Source of the DNA: Alphaproteobacteria bacterium
Lineage (GTDB): Bacteria; Pseudomonadota; Alphaproteobacteria; UBA8366; Aestuariispiraceae
NCBI GenBank assembly: GCA_033344895.1
Contig: JAWPMN010000001.1
Location: 3,666,001-3,730,000 of the forward strand
Reading direction: 5' to 3'
DNA: 64,000 nucleotides
In this document: positions 51,862 through 60,077 of the stretch, one piece after another
Layout of the letters: each line of letters begins with the position of its first letter
Position numbering within the stretch: the first letter of the stretch is position 1
Made by a program: the position numbers and the translations under genes
The notes under the pieces: model-generated
Databases searched by the model: none
Seen by the model: the letters and a program-made list of their open reading frames with translations, nothing else
Told to the model about the DNA's origin: nothing

Positions 51862-53861
51862 TCTCGCTCGGGTCCTATAGCATTTCCAGAAAGGCGGCCT
51901 TCTGGCTTGCCATTCTCGCGGCCTCGATACTGCTGGGGCAGTATGGCAAGGATCTGGCGGCCGCCCTGGACGCAAAATGGCTGATCAAGTTTCCGCGGGA
52001 TCTGACATTCCCCATAAAGGACGACATCAGCCGTTTCATGGCCTGGTTGGTTGAGGATGCGGGATTCGGGCTCTTCAGCTTCGTCGACCTGACCCGCGGG
52101 ATCGCCTGGCTGATCGAGGTGCCTTACGCGTTCATGCGCGGCCTCCTGATCGACGGTCTGGTATTCGGGGTCGGCAACGAGGCGGTCCAGATACTGCCGC
52201 CGCTCAGCTGGGTCGCCGTGATTGCCGTTGTCGTCGCAATCGGTCGGTGGGCCGGCAGTTGGATTCTGGCCGGCTTCGTCGGCGCCTGCTTTCTCTACCT
52301 CGCGGCATTCGGGGAATGGGAAAGTGCGATGGTCACGCTGGCCTCCATTCTCATCGCGGTTCCCTTCGGGGTTGCGGGCGGTCTCGGACTGGGCGTGGCG
52401 GGCTTCAAGTGGCGCTGGCTGGACCGAATTCTGACGCCGATTCTGGACCTGATGCAGACCGTCCCGGTCTTCGCCTATCTGGTGCCGATCCTGTTTCTCT
52501 TCGGGTTCGGCCCGGTTTCCGCGCTGGTCGCCACGGTGATCTATGCCATGCCGCCGATGGTCCGGGTCACGACACTGGCGTTGCGGGCGGTCCCGGCGGA
52601 GATCGACGAATTCAGCCGAATGGCCGGCTGCACGGAACGGCAGCGACTATGGCGCGTTCTGATCCCGACGGCGCTTCCGGGCCTCATGGTCGGCGTGAAC
52701 CAGGTCATCATGCTGTCGCTGAACATGGTCATCATTGCCTCCATGATCGGGGCAGGGGGCCTTGGCTACGATGTCCTGACATCCCTGCGCCGGTTGGATA
52801 TTGGCGGCGGGCTGGAATCCGGCGTTGCGATCGTGGTGCTGGCCATCGCCCTGGACCGGTTGAGCCAGGCCATGGTCAGCCGCGCATCGCCCGCCCATAG
52901 CGAGGACAACCGGGGATTCCTGAAACGCCACCCCTGGCTGACGACCTGTGTCGCGGTGATCGTGGGAACAGGGCTTCTGGGACTGATCGCGCCGGCGGTT
53001 CAAAGCTATCCGGAAGCGGCCCAGATCACGACCGGAAAGATCTGGGAGGATCTGGTCGGCTGGTTGAACGTCAACTTCTTCGATCAGATCGAAGCGGTGA
53101 AGACCTTTGCCCTGATCCACTTCATGGTGCCGGTCAAAAGGCTTCTGCTAGAACTGCCCTGGCCCTGGGTCTTGTTCATCCTCACGCTGGCGGGGTGGCA
53201 GCTGGGCGGCCTCCGCCTCGCCTGCCTGTGCTTTGCACTGACCGCCTTTATCCTGAGCAACGGTCTTTGGGCGAAGGCGATGATCACCGTCTATCTCTGC
53301 GGCGTTTCCGTCGTCATCGCCTGTCTGATCGGCATTCCGCTGGGAATTCTCTCTGCCCAGAACGACCGCGCAAATCGCGTTGTTCAGGCCGGGATCGATA
53401 CGCTTCAGACGCTGCCCAGTTTCGTCTATCTGATACCCGTGGTGATGCTGTTCCGGGTCGGGGATTTCTCGGCGATGATTGCCGTGATCCTCTATGCCCT
53501 GGCACCGGCGGTCCGTTATGCCTCGCACGGTATCCGTTCGATTCCGCCGGAACTTCTGGAGGCTGGGATCGTGTCCGGCTGCACGCGTCGCCAATTGCTG
53601 ACCCGCATCAAGCTGCCGTTGGCCATGCCGGAAATCATGTTGGGCATCAATCAGACCATCATGTTGGCCCTGTCGATGCTGGTGATTACCGCCCTGGTCG
53701 GTACGCGGGACCTGGGCCAGGAAGTCTACATCGCCCTGACCAAGGCGGATACCGGGCGCGGGGTCGTGGCGGGCCTGTCCGTTGCCTTCATTGCCATCAT
53801 TGCCGACCGGCTGATCTCCGCCGGTGCTGTCCGGGCCCGGAAACGGCTGGGGTTGAACTGA
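51858..53861 (+). CDS. Betaine-type ABC transporter permease, two fused permease domains
   Basis: 667 residues, about twice a usual ProW/OpuAB. Both halves carry the full set of helices and their own ATPase-contact (EAA) loops: EIDEFSRMAGCTERQRLWRV with LPGLMVGVNQVIMLSLNMVI in the first half, and ELLEAGIVSGCTRRQLLTRI with MPEIMLGINQTIMLALSMLV in the second. The halves are clearly related but diverged, so the transporter would be a fixed heterodimer in one chain. The linker near residues 350-365 is charged (HSEDNRGFLKRHP). This form occurs in a subset of alphaproteobacterial betaine-type transporters. Confidence 0.93.
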   Translation: MISLGSYSISRKAAFWLAILAASILLGQYGKDLAAALDAKWLIKFPRDLTFPIKDDISRFMAWLVEDAGFGLFSFVDLTRGIAWLIEVPYAFMRGLLIDGLVFGVGNEAVQILPPLSWVAVIAVVVAIGRWAGSWILAGFVGACFLYLAAFGEWESAMVTLASILIAVPFGVAGGLGLGVAGFKWRWLDRILTPILDLMQTVPVFAYLVPILFLFGFGPVSALVATVIYAMPPMVRVTTLALRAVPAEIDEFSRMAGCTERQRLWRVLIPTALPGLMVGVNQVIMLSLNMVIIASMIGAGGLGYDVLTSLRRLDIGGGLESGVAIVVLAIALDRLSQAMVSRASPAHSEDNRGFLKRHPWLTTCVAVIVGTGLLGLIAPAVQSYPEAAQITTGKIWEDLVGWLNVNFFDQIEAVKTFALIHFMVPVKRLLLELPWPWVLFILTLAGWQLGGLRLACLCFALTAFILSNGLWAKAMITVYLCGVSVVIACLIGIPLGILSAQNDRANRVVQAGIDTLQTLPSFVYLIPVVMLFRVGDFSAMIAVILYALAPAVRYASHGIRSIPPELLEAGIVSGCTRRQLLTRIKLPLAMPEIMLGINQTIMLALSMLVITALVGTRDLGQEVYIALTKADTGRGVVAGLSVAFIAIIADRLISAGAVRARKRLGLN

Positions 53862-53880
53862 GATGCAGGGGGACCGAAGC

Positions 53881-54777
53881 ATGACCGATGCCTTGACCAA
53901 GGCCAGCCGACTGTCCTTCTGGACCGGGCCCGTCGATCCCCAGCCTCTCGGTGGCGGGATCACCAATGTCAATTTCGTGGTGGAGGATGCCGGGCGGAAA
54001 TACGTCGTACGGGTCGGCAACGACATCCCGGTTCACCAGGTGATGCGGTTCAACGAACTGGCCGCCAGTCGCGCCGCGGAAGCGATCGGCCTGTCGCCGG
54101 CCCTACGGCATTACGAACCCGGTGCCCTTGTGATCGATTTCGTCGAGGGGCGTACGCTGACGGAGGAGGACGTTCGGAACCCGGCGACCCTTTCCCGCAT
54201 CGTGCCGCTGATCCGGCGCTGCCATCAGGAGATGCCGGCGGCCGTGCGCGGCCCGGTCCTGATGTTCTGGGTCTTCCATGTCATTCGCGATTATGCCGCC
54301 ACCTTGCGCGACGGCGGCAGCCGCCATACCGAAAAGCTGGACGATCTGCTACGTACGTCCGCGGATCTGGAGCGCGCCGTGGGGCCGGTCGACGTGGTGT
54401 TCGGCCACAACGATCTGCTGTGCGGCAACTTCATCGACGACGGCGACCGGATCTGGCTGATCGACTGGGACTATGCGGGGTTCAACAGCCCGCTGTTCGA
54501 TCTCGGCGGCCTTGCCTCCAACAACGGTATTGAGGGCGACCAGGAAAGGGAGCTCCTGCGGCTCTATCTCGGGGAGGACCCGACGCCGGATCTGTGCCGC
54601 CGGTACGAGGCGATGAAATGCGCCTCCCTGCTGCGCGAGACCATGTGGAGCATGGTCTCCGAGATACATTCGGAAATCGACTTCGACTATTCCGCCTACA
54701 CCTCAGAGAACCTTTCGCGGCTCAACGCCGCCCTGGCGACCTTCCGGTCGGTTCAAGTTCAAGGAAAACAGAAATGA
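53881..54777 (+). CDS. Choline-kinase-like phosphotransferase
   Basis: 298 residues. The protein-kinase-like phosphotransferase fold of choline/ethanolamine kinases and APH enzymes: GGGITNVNFVVEDAGRKYVVRVG is the nucleotide loop and Lys strand (its Lys is replaced by Arg in VVRVG, as in several choline-kinase-like proteins), and GHNDLLCGNFI (His176, Asn177, Asp178) with IWLIDWDYAGFNSPLFDLGG forms the catalytic and metal sites. A phosphate would be placed on a hydroxyl of an amino alcohol, in the cytoplasm. GGGGGA lies seven bases before the chosen ATG. It follows the permease by 19 bases and overlaps the next gene by four. Confidence 0.88.
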   Translation: MTDALTKASRLSFWTGPVDPQPLGGGITNVNFVVEDAGRKYVVRVGNDIPVHQVMRFNELAASRAAEAIGLSPALRHYEPGALVIDFVEGRTLTEEDVRNPATLSRIVPLIRRCHQEMPAAVRGPVLMFWVFHVIRDYAATLRDGGSRHTEKLDDLLRTSADLERAVGPVDVVFGHNDLLCGNFIDDGDRIWLIDWDYAGFNSPLFDLGGLASNNGIEGDQERELLRLYLGEDPTPDLCRRYEAMKCASLLRETMWSMVSEIHSEIDFDYSAYTSENLSRLNAALATFRSVQVQGKQK

Positions 54778-57224
54778 CGGGACTTCCTCAATCCGCGCGG
54801 ACGGTCATTATCGGCGGTGGCATTGTCGGCTGTTCGACGGCCTATCACCTGGGCAAGCTTGGCTGGACGGACACAGTACTGCTGGAGCGTCACAAGCTGA
54901 CCTCCGGCACGACATTCCATGCGGCCGGGCTGGTCGGTCAGCTGCGCTCCAATGCCAACATCACCCAATTGCTGGGCAATTCCGTCGATCTGTACAACCG
55001 ACTGGAAGCGGAGACCGGCCTGTCGACCGGCTGGAAGATGAATGGTGGGCTGCGTCTGGCCTGTAACGAGGAGCGTTGGACCGAGGTCAAGCGGCAGGCC
55101 ACGACCGCGCGGTCCTTCGGCCTGGAAATGCATCTGCTGACCCCGAAGGAAGCGCAGGACCTCTGGCCGTTGATGAATGTCGACGATGTCGTCGGCGCGG
55201 CCTATCTGCCGACCGACGGACAGGCGAACCCGTCGGATATCACCCAGGCCCTGGCCCGCGGCGCGCGGAATGCGGGCGTGACCATTGTCGAGGATGTCGG
55301 CGTAAATGCCATTGTCGTAGAGGATGGCCGCATCACGGGTGTGGAGACCAGCGCCGGCCGGATCGACTGCGAGAAGGTGATCTGTTGTGCCGGGCAATGG
55401 ACCCGCACTCTTGCGGCAAGTGTCGGCGTCAACGTGCCGCTGGTTTCGGTCGAGCATCAGTACATGGTCACCGAACAGATCGACGGTGTTACGTCCGACA
55501 TGCCGACGCTGCGCGATCCGGATCGACTGACCTACTACAAGGAAGAAGTCGGCGGCCTGGTGATGGGCGGCTATGAACCCAATCCGATCCCCTGGGCGGT
55601 CGATGGGATTCCCGATGGCTTCCACTATTCGTTGCTCGACTCGAACTTTGACCATTTCGAACAGTTGATGGAGCTGGCGCTGGGACGCGTGCCGGCCCTG
55701 GAAACCGCCGGCGTCAAACAGCTGCTGAACGGACCGGAAAGCTTTACCCCGGACGGCAACTTCATCCTGGGGGAGGCGCCGGAACTGCGGAACTTCTATG
55801 TCGGGGCAGGCTTCAACGCCTTTGGCATCGCCGCGGGCGGAGGCGCCGGCCAGGCCCTTGCGGAATGGGTCCATGCCGGGGAGCCGCCCTATGACCTGTG
55901 GCCGGTCGATATTCGACGGTTCGGCCGTCCGCATTTCGACACGGACTGGGTGCGCACCCGCACGCTGGAGGCCTATGGCAAGCACTACACGATCGCCTGG
56001 CCGTCGGAAGAACACGATAGCGGCCGGCCGTGCCGCCGGTCGCCGCTCTATGACATTCTTCAGAAGGACGGTGCCTGTTTCGGTGAAAAACTGGGATGGG
56101 AACGGCCGAACTGGTACGCCGACCGGGATGCGGAGGAGACCCCAAAGGACGAATACAGCTTTCAGCGCCCCAACTGGTTCGACGCCGTCGGCCGGGAGCA
56201 CAAGGCCGCGCGGGAAGACGCGGTCCTGTTCGACCAGACAAGCTTTGCCAAATTCGAACTGAAGGGGCCTGACGCCGGTCGCGCACTGGACTGGATCTGT
56301 GCCAACCGCATCGACAAGCCGGTCGGGTCGCTGACCTACACGCAGATGCTGAACGACCATGGCGGCATCGAATGCGACCTGACGATCGCCCGTACCGGGA
56401 CCGACAGCTATTACATCGTCACGGGGACCGGGTTTGCGACGCACGACTTCGACTGGATCAACCGCAACATCCCCGTAGGGGCCAATGCGCAACTGTTCGA
56501 CATTACGTCGTCCAATGCGGTTCTGTCGCTGATGGGCCCGCGCGCCCGCGACATTCTTGCGGCCGTGACCCGGGACGATGTGTCGAACGAGGGGTTCAAG
56601 TTCGGGACTGCGAAGCGGATCGGCATTGCCGGCTGTCCCGTTCTTGCGCTGCGCGTCACCTATGTCGGCGAACTGGGCTGGGAACTGCATATGCCGGTCG
56701 AGTATGCGGTGTCGGTCTACGAAGCCCTGCATGCGGCTGGCCGTGTGCACAGTCTACGCAATGCGGGCTACCGGGCCATTGAAACCCTGCGCCTGGAAAA
56801 GGGATATCGCGCCTGGGGCAGCGATATCGGACCGGATCACACGCCTGTCGAGGCCGGCCTGGGATGGGCGGTGAAGCTCAAGTCGAACATTGATTTCCGG
56901 GGACGCGCCGCCATCGAGGCGCAAAAGCGGGAAGGCGTCCGCAAGAGTCTGGCCTGTTTCACGGTCGATGATCCTTCGATTACCCTTCTGGGTCGGGAGA
57001 CGATACTGCGCAACGGGGAACGCGTCGGCTGGCTGACCAGTGCCGGCTATGGCCATACGGTGGGGTGTTCGATCGGCTACGGATATGTTCGTAACAAGGG
57101 CGGTGTGGATCCGGATTTCCTGAAATCCGGCGAGTACGAACTGGAAGTCGCGGCCCAGAAGGTCCCGGCCACGCTTCATCTCAAACCGCTCTATGATCCG
57201 GACATGGCCAAGGTTAAGGCATAG
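54774..57224 (+). CDS. Dimethylglycine/sarcosine-dehydrogenase-like flavoprotein
   Basis: 816 residues. The N-terminal DAO-type oxidase domain has TVIIGGGIVGCSTAYHL for FAD, and SGTTFHAAGLVGQLR, the place where sarcosine and dimethylglycine dehydrogenases carry the His that holds FAD covalently. After about residue 430 come the FAO and GcvT-like aminomethyltransferase domains (FDQTSFAKFELKGPDA, VGELGWELHMP, ETLRLEKGYRAWGSDIGPD), which hand the removed one-carbon unit to tetrahydrofolate. So it demethylates an N-methyl amine or amino acid. It is the last gene of the transporter operon (overlap ATGA) and is followed by a terminator. Confidence 0.9.
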   Translation: MTGLPQSARTVIIGGGIVGCSTAYHLGKLGWTDTVLLERHKLTSGTTFHAAGLVGQLRSNANITQLLGNSVDLYNRLEAETGLSTGWKMNGGLRLACNEERWTEVKRQATTARSFGLEMHLLTPKEAQDLWPLMNVDDVVGAAYLPTDGQANPSDITQALARGARNAGVTIVEDVGVNAIVVEDGRITGVETSAGRIDCEKVICCAGQWTRTLAASVGVNVPLVSVEHQYMVTEQIDGVTSDMPTLRDPDRLTYYKEEVGGLVMGGYEPNPIPWAVDGIPDGFHYSLLDSNFDHFEQLMELALGRVPALETAGVKQLLNGPESFTPDGNFILGEAPELRNFYVGAGFNAFGIAAGGGAGQALAEWVHAGEPPYDLWPVDIRRFGRPHFDTDWVRTRTLEAYGKHYTIAWPSEEHDSGRPCRRSPLYDILQKDGACFGEKLGWERPNWYADRDAEETPKDEYSFQRPNWFDAVGREHKAAREDAVLFDQTSFAKFELKGPDAGRALDWICANRIDKPVGSLTYTQMLNDHGGIECDLTIARTGTDSYYIVTGTGFATHDFDWINRNIPVGANAQLFDITSSNAVLSLMGPRARDILAAVTRDDVSNEGFKFGTAKRIGIAGCPVLALRVTYVGELGWELHMPVEYAVSVYEALHAAGRVHSLRNAGYRAIETLRLEKGYRAWGSDIGPDHTPVEAGLGWAVKLKSNIDFRGRAAIEAQKREGVRKSLACFTVDDPSITLLGRETILRNGERVGWLTSAGYGHTVGCSIGYGYVRNKGGVDPDFLKSGEYELEVAAQKVPATLHLKPLYDPDMAKVKA

Positions 57225-57272
57225 GAGGCAAGAGCGGCAGCCCGCTTAGGGCCGCAGCACCATCTTTGAAAG

Positions 57273-57305
57273 AGCCGCCACGTTTTATCGACGTGGCGGC
57301 TTTCT
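57273..57305. terminator. Bidirectional terminator between flavoprotein and azoreductase genes
   Basis: AGCCGCCACGT (57273-57283) pairs perfectly with ACGTGGCGGCT (57291-57301), loop seven bases, with TTTCT after it on the plus strand and CTTTC on the minus strand. It closes both convergent genes. Confidence 0.8.
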
Positions 57306-57307
57306 GC

Positions 57308-57967
57308 TCAGGCCGCGATCTTCAGTCGCGCCGCAATCGTGTTTACCGTGGTCACGATGGAGGCCTTGGCGGCGACCACTGACCTTTCGTGACGGTCGTC
57401 TCCGAATTCCTGATACTCGACGGCGATGTGGTGACACTCCGCGATTCCCAGATAATGCTGGATTGCCTGAATATGCGTGTCGAGATGGTTCATGGTCTCC
57501 CGCATACCGCCGGGCTCGAAGCCGAACTCTCCGGCCGATGTCAGCAGGGCCAACTGCTTTCCAGCCATGATGGGGCGAAGCGGTGCATCGCCGCGCGCCA
57601 GATCGAAAGAGAAGGTCCTGCCGATCCGGACCACGTGATCCACCCAGGCTTTCAGGGCGGTCGGCATGCCGTAATTGTGCATCGGCGTGCCCAGTATGAC
57701 GACGTCCGCCTGCTCCAGTTCGTCGATCAGGGTGTCCGAGAGAGCGAGTGTCCGCTGCTGGGCCAGACTGCGTTCCGAAGGAGCCGTAAACGCCGCGGCG
57801 ATCCATTCTTCCGTCAAGGCAGGGGGCGGTTGCAACCCGACATCGCGTCGGATTACCCGGTCGTCCGGTCGCCTCTTCATCCACGAACTGACAAAGGCGG
57901 CGGACAAGGTGCGTGTCAGGGATCGTTCGGTTCGGGGGCTGGCGTCCAGATGCAGCAGGGTCGTCAT
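57308..57967 (-). CDS. azoR: FMN-dependent NADH-azoreductase (AzoR type)
   Basis: 219 residues of the flavodoxin-like quinone reductase fold: LLHLDASPRTERSLTRTLSAAF binds FMN phosphate, ILGTPMHNYGMPTALKAWVDHVVRIGRTFSF is the strong family mark, and GGMRETMNHLDTHIQAIQHYLG follows. It reduces azo bonds and quinones with NADH, in the cytoplasm, and probably protects against quinone stress. AAGGAGAG lies seven bases before the ATG. A perfect inverted repeat sits in its leader. The LysR gene is 115 bases upstream on the same strand. Confidence 0.93.
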   Translation of the reverse strand: MTTLLHLDASPRTERSLTRTLSAAFVSSWMKRRPDDRVIRRDVGLQPPPALTEEWIAAAFTAPSERSLAQQRTLALSDTLIDELEQADVVILGTPMHNYGMPTALKAWVDHVVRIGRTFSFDLARGDAPLRPIMAGKQLALLTSAGEFGFEPGGMRETMNHLDTHIQAIQHYLGIAECHHIAVEYQEFGDDRHERSVVAAKASIVTTVNTIAARLKIAA

Positions 57968-57986
57968 ATCGCACTCTCCTTTTCAC

Positions 57987-58010
57987 GAGATTTCGTAAGG
58001 GAAATCTCGG
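57987..58010. promoter_or_regulatory. Perfect inverted repeat upstream of azoR
   Basis: CGAGATTTC (57987-57995) with GAAATCTCG (58002-58010), six bases between. It ends 20 bases before the azoR start. It may be a repressor site or an mRNA hairpin. Confidence 0.5.
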
Positions 58011-58082
58011 TCCGAAGCAGAGAGGGAACAAACGAGGAGTCTGCAGGGAATGGGTGAAGCTACTTCAGCTATGGGCCATCCG

Positions 58083-59018
58083 TCAGAGAGCGGAATCCAG
58101 AAGGCGTCCGGCTCGACTGTCGCGAAACAGGTCGGCTTCCTCCAGGAGCCATTCCCGGAAAGCGACATAGGCGGGAAGATCGGCTCGGTCCTGTGGGCAG
58201 GTCAGATAGCAGCGCTTGCTGGGGAGATGTCCGGAATGGGGGATCGAAAGCCGACCGGCCTCCAAATCGCGGGCTGCAGCAAGCAGACCAACCAGCGCCA
58301 CGCCGCGTCCGTCGATGGCGGCCTGCAGGCACATGTGTTCATCACTGAATACGGTGGGTGCGGCCGGTTTCCCTGACGCGATGCCAAGCTGCGAAAACCA
58401 CTGCCGCCAGTCCGGGTCGCCGGATTTATGACCGCGCCATTCGTACTGGATTAGCGGCAGGGCCAGAATTTCCTCAGGGGAAAGCTCTCCTTTTACCGAC
58501 AAGAGGGCGGGGGCGCAGACCGGAACGGCAAGGTCGGAAAGGATCCAGGCAACGAACCGGTCCTCATACTCCCCTGTGCCATAGCGGATCGCGATGTCGA
58601 TACCGTGCTGTACGAAATCCAGCGGTTCGTCCGTGGCGACCAGCCGCAGGGAAATCTCAGGATGGCGGTCCGAAAACCGATGCAGGCGTGGCCCCAGCCA
58701 GTTGGTGGCGAAGGACATGGTTGCGGTGACGACCAGGTTTCCTCCAACCGTGAGTTCGTTCAACGCGGCCTCCGCATCGTGGAGGGCCTGAAATCCGTGT
58801 CGTATGCGCGGGGCGTAGGCCCCGCCGGCCGGCGTCAGTTTCAGAGACCGGGTCAGCCGATGAAACAGTTTTCTTCCCAGGTGTTCTTCCAGGGTACGAA
58901 TTCGGTGACTGACAGCGGTAGGGGTGAGGTTGGGTTCCTCCGCCGCCCGCTTGAAGCTGAGATGCCTGGCAACGGCATTGAAAGCCTGCAGACTCTTGAG
59001 GGGAGGAAGGCCGGCCAT
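58083..59018 (-). CDS. LysR-family transcriptional regulator (GcvA-like)
   Basis: 311 residues. The N-terminal winged helix LKSLQAFNAVARHLSFKRAAEEPNLTPTAVSHRIRTLEEHLGRKLFHRLTR is of the GcvA subgroup, followed by the two-lobed effector domain (ATMSFATNWLGPRL, GIDIAIRYGTGEYEDR, DGRGVALVGLL). It is upstream of azoR in the same direction and so may activate or repress it, or belong to another target. It is divergent from the ArsR gene. Confidence 0.92.
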   Translation of the reverse strand: MAGLPPLKSLQAFNAVARHLSFKRAAEEPNLTPTAVSHRIRTLEEHLGRKLFHRLTRSLKLTPAGGAYAPRIRHGFQALHDAEAALNELTVGGNLVVTATMSFATNWLGPRLHRFSDRHPEISLRLVATDEPLDFVQHGIDIAIRYGTGEYEDRFVAWILSDLAVPVCAPALLSVKGELSPEEILALPLIQYEWRGHKSGDPDWRQWFSQLGIASGKPAAPTVFSDEHMCLQAAIDGRGVALVGLLAAARDLEAGRLSIPHSGHLPSKRCYLTCPQDRADLPAYVAFREWLLEEADLFRDSRAGRLLDSAL

Positions 59019-59108
59019 GCTGGATCGCCAATCTGGTCATAGGGTGCAGGAGCGATAGCATCGGGACGCCGGCAAGGTCCAGATGCTAAGCGTTGAGGTG
59101 TTATAGTA

Positions 59109-59161
59109 AACCACCTGGTTGACTGTTTGCCTGGAGCGATTATATTCAACCGTATGGTTGA
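59109..59161. promoter_or_regulatory. Paired palindromes for ArsR autoregulation
   Basis: AACCACCTGGTTGA (59109-59122) and AACCGTATGGTTGA (59148-59161) share the form AACC-N4-GGTTGA and are 39 bases apart start to start. The second extends to TCAACC-GTAT-GGTTGA and covers the ArsR start codon at 59154. The pair is placed to shut the ArsR-AHSA1 operon. Confidence 0.6.
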
Positions 59162-59537
59162 TCAAAATGTACAGGACCTGAACACGGTCTTTCATGCACT
59201 CGGCGATGCGACGCGCCGCCGGATGCTTGCTGATCTGGCTCTCGGCGACCGTACCGTCAGCCAGCTCGCAGAACCTTTCGCCATGTCGCTGGCAGCAGCG
59301 TCGAAACACATCAAGTCGCTTGAGAAGGCAGGGCTGATCCGGCGGGAAGTCCAGGGGCGAACGCATGTTTGCCGCCTGCGGCCTGAGCCGCTGGCCAACG
59401 CCCATGAATGGCTGAGCTTCTATGAACGGTTCTGGACGCAACGCCTCGACGTTCTGGAGCAGCTCCTGCTGGAAGAAGATACCGGGACGCATGGGCCCCA
59501 AAAATCCGCGCACCCCCCCGAAGGAGATGAAGAATGA
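59154..59537 (+). CDS. ArsR-family transcriptional regulator
   Basis: 127 residues. Winged helix of the SmtB/ArsR type: VFHALGDATRRRMLADLALGDRTVSQLAEPFAMSLAAASKHIKSLEKAGLIRREVQGRTHVCRL. The metal-binding ELCVC box is absent, so it is not a metal sensor of the classic type and belongs with the ArsR proteins paired with AHSA1 genes. The start at 59154 is favoured by the family start (MVDQNVQDL). It overlaps the next gene by four bases. Confidence 0.92.
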   Translation: MVDQNVQDLNTVFHALGDATRRRMLADLALGDRTVSQLAEPFAMSLAAASKHIKSLEKAGLIRREVQGRTHVCRLRPEPLANAHEWLSFYERFWTQRLDVLEQLLLEEDTGTHGPQKSAHPPEGDEE

Positions 59538-60067
59538 GCGTGCCGACTGCTTCAGAGGATTACGGCGTTCTGAAGGACGAGAGAACCTTGGAGATCCGAC
59601 GCCGTTTGCCCGGGCCGATCGAGCGGGTCTGGGACTACCTGGCTGACAGCGACAAGCGTCAAAGATGGCTCGCATCCGGCGACATGAAGGGCGGGACGGG
59701 GGCCGAGTTCGTGCTGACCTGGCGCAACGATGAACTGACGGATCCGCCAGGCAGCCGGCCCGAGGGGTTTTCCGAGGGGGCGACGATGGCGAGCCGGGTG
59801 GTCGAGTTCGACCCGCCGCATCGACTGACCTTCACCTGGGGCGAGAGTGGAACGGTGACAATCCAGCTCAGCGAGGCCGGGGAGGGTGTTCTCCTGACCC
59901 TGATCCATCGCGGATTGGCGGAGCGCAGCACAAGGGTCATGGTCGGTGCGGGCTGGCACATCCATCTCGATATTCTTGCCGCCAGGCTGTCGGGTGCCGA
60001 CCCGGAGCCGTTCTGGGACGGGTGGGTCCGGCTTCGGTCGGACTACGAGGCGCGCGTTCCGCTCTAG
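59534..60067 (+). CDS. AHSA1/SRPBCC-family protein
   Basis: 177 residues. Opens with LEIRRRLPGPIERVWDYLADSDKRQRWLASGDMKGG, the standard AHSA1 start, then VVEFDPPHRLTFTWGESGTVTIQLSEAGEGVLLTLIHRGL and WHIHLDILAARLSG. A hydrophobic-cavity fold that binds an unknown small molecule. The ArsR-AHSA1 pair is common, and the overlap of four bases shows co-expression. It may bind the inducer of the ArsR regulator or detoxify a substrate; both are inference. Convergent with the DUF1513 gene. Confidence 0.9.
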   Translation: MSVPTASEDYGVLKDERTLEIRRRLPGPIERVWDYLADSDKRQRWLASGDMKGGTGAEFVLTWRNDELTDPPGSRPEGFSEGATMASRVVEFDPPHRLTFTWGESGTVTIQLSEAGEGVLLTLIHRGLAERSTRVMVGAGWHIHLDILAARLSGADPEPFWDGWVRLRSDYEARVPL

Positions 60068-60077
60068 CGAGCAGCGG

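Noticed and set aside
54759-56750. A 663-codon open frame opposite the flavoprotein gene
   Set aside because: Antisense open frame typical of GC-rich DNA; the plus strand carries FAD and GcvT motifs throughout.
59037-59675. A 212-codon minus-strand open frame over the ArsR gene
   Set aside because: Antisense to ArsR and AHSA1 coding motifs and runs across the palindromic operators.
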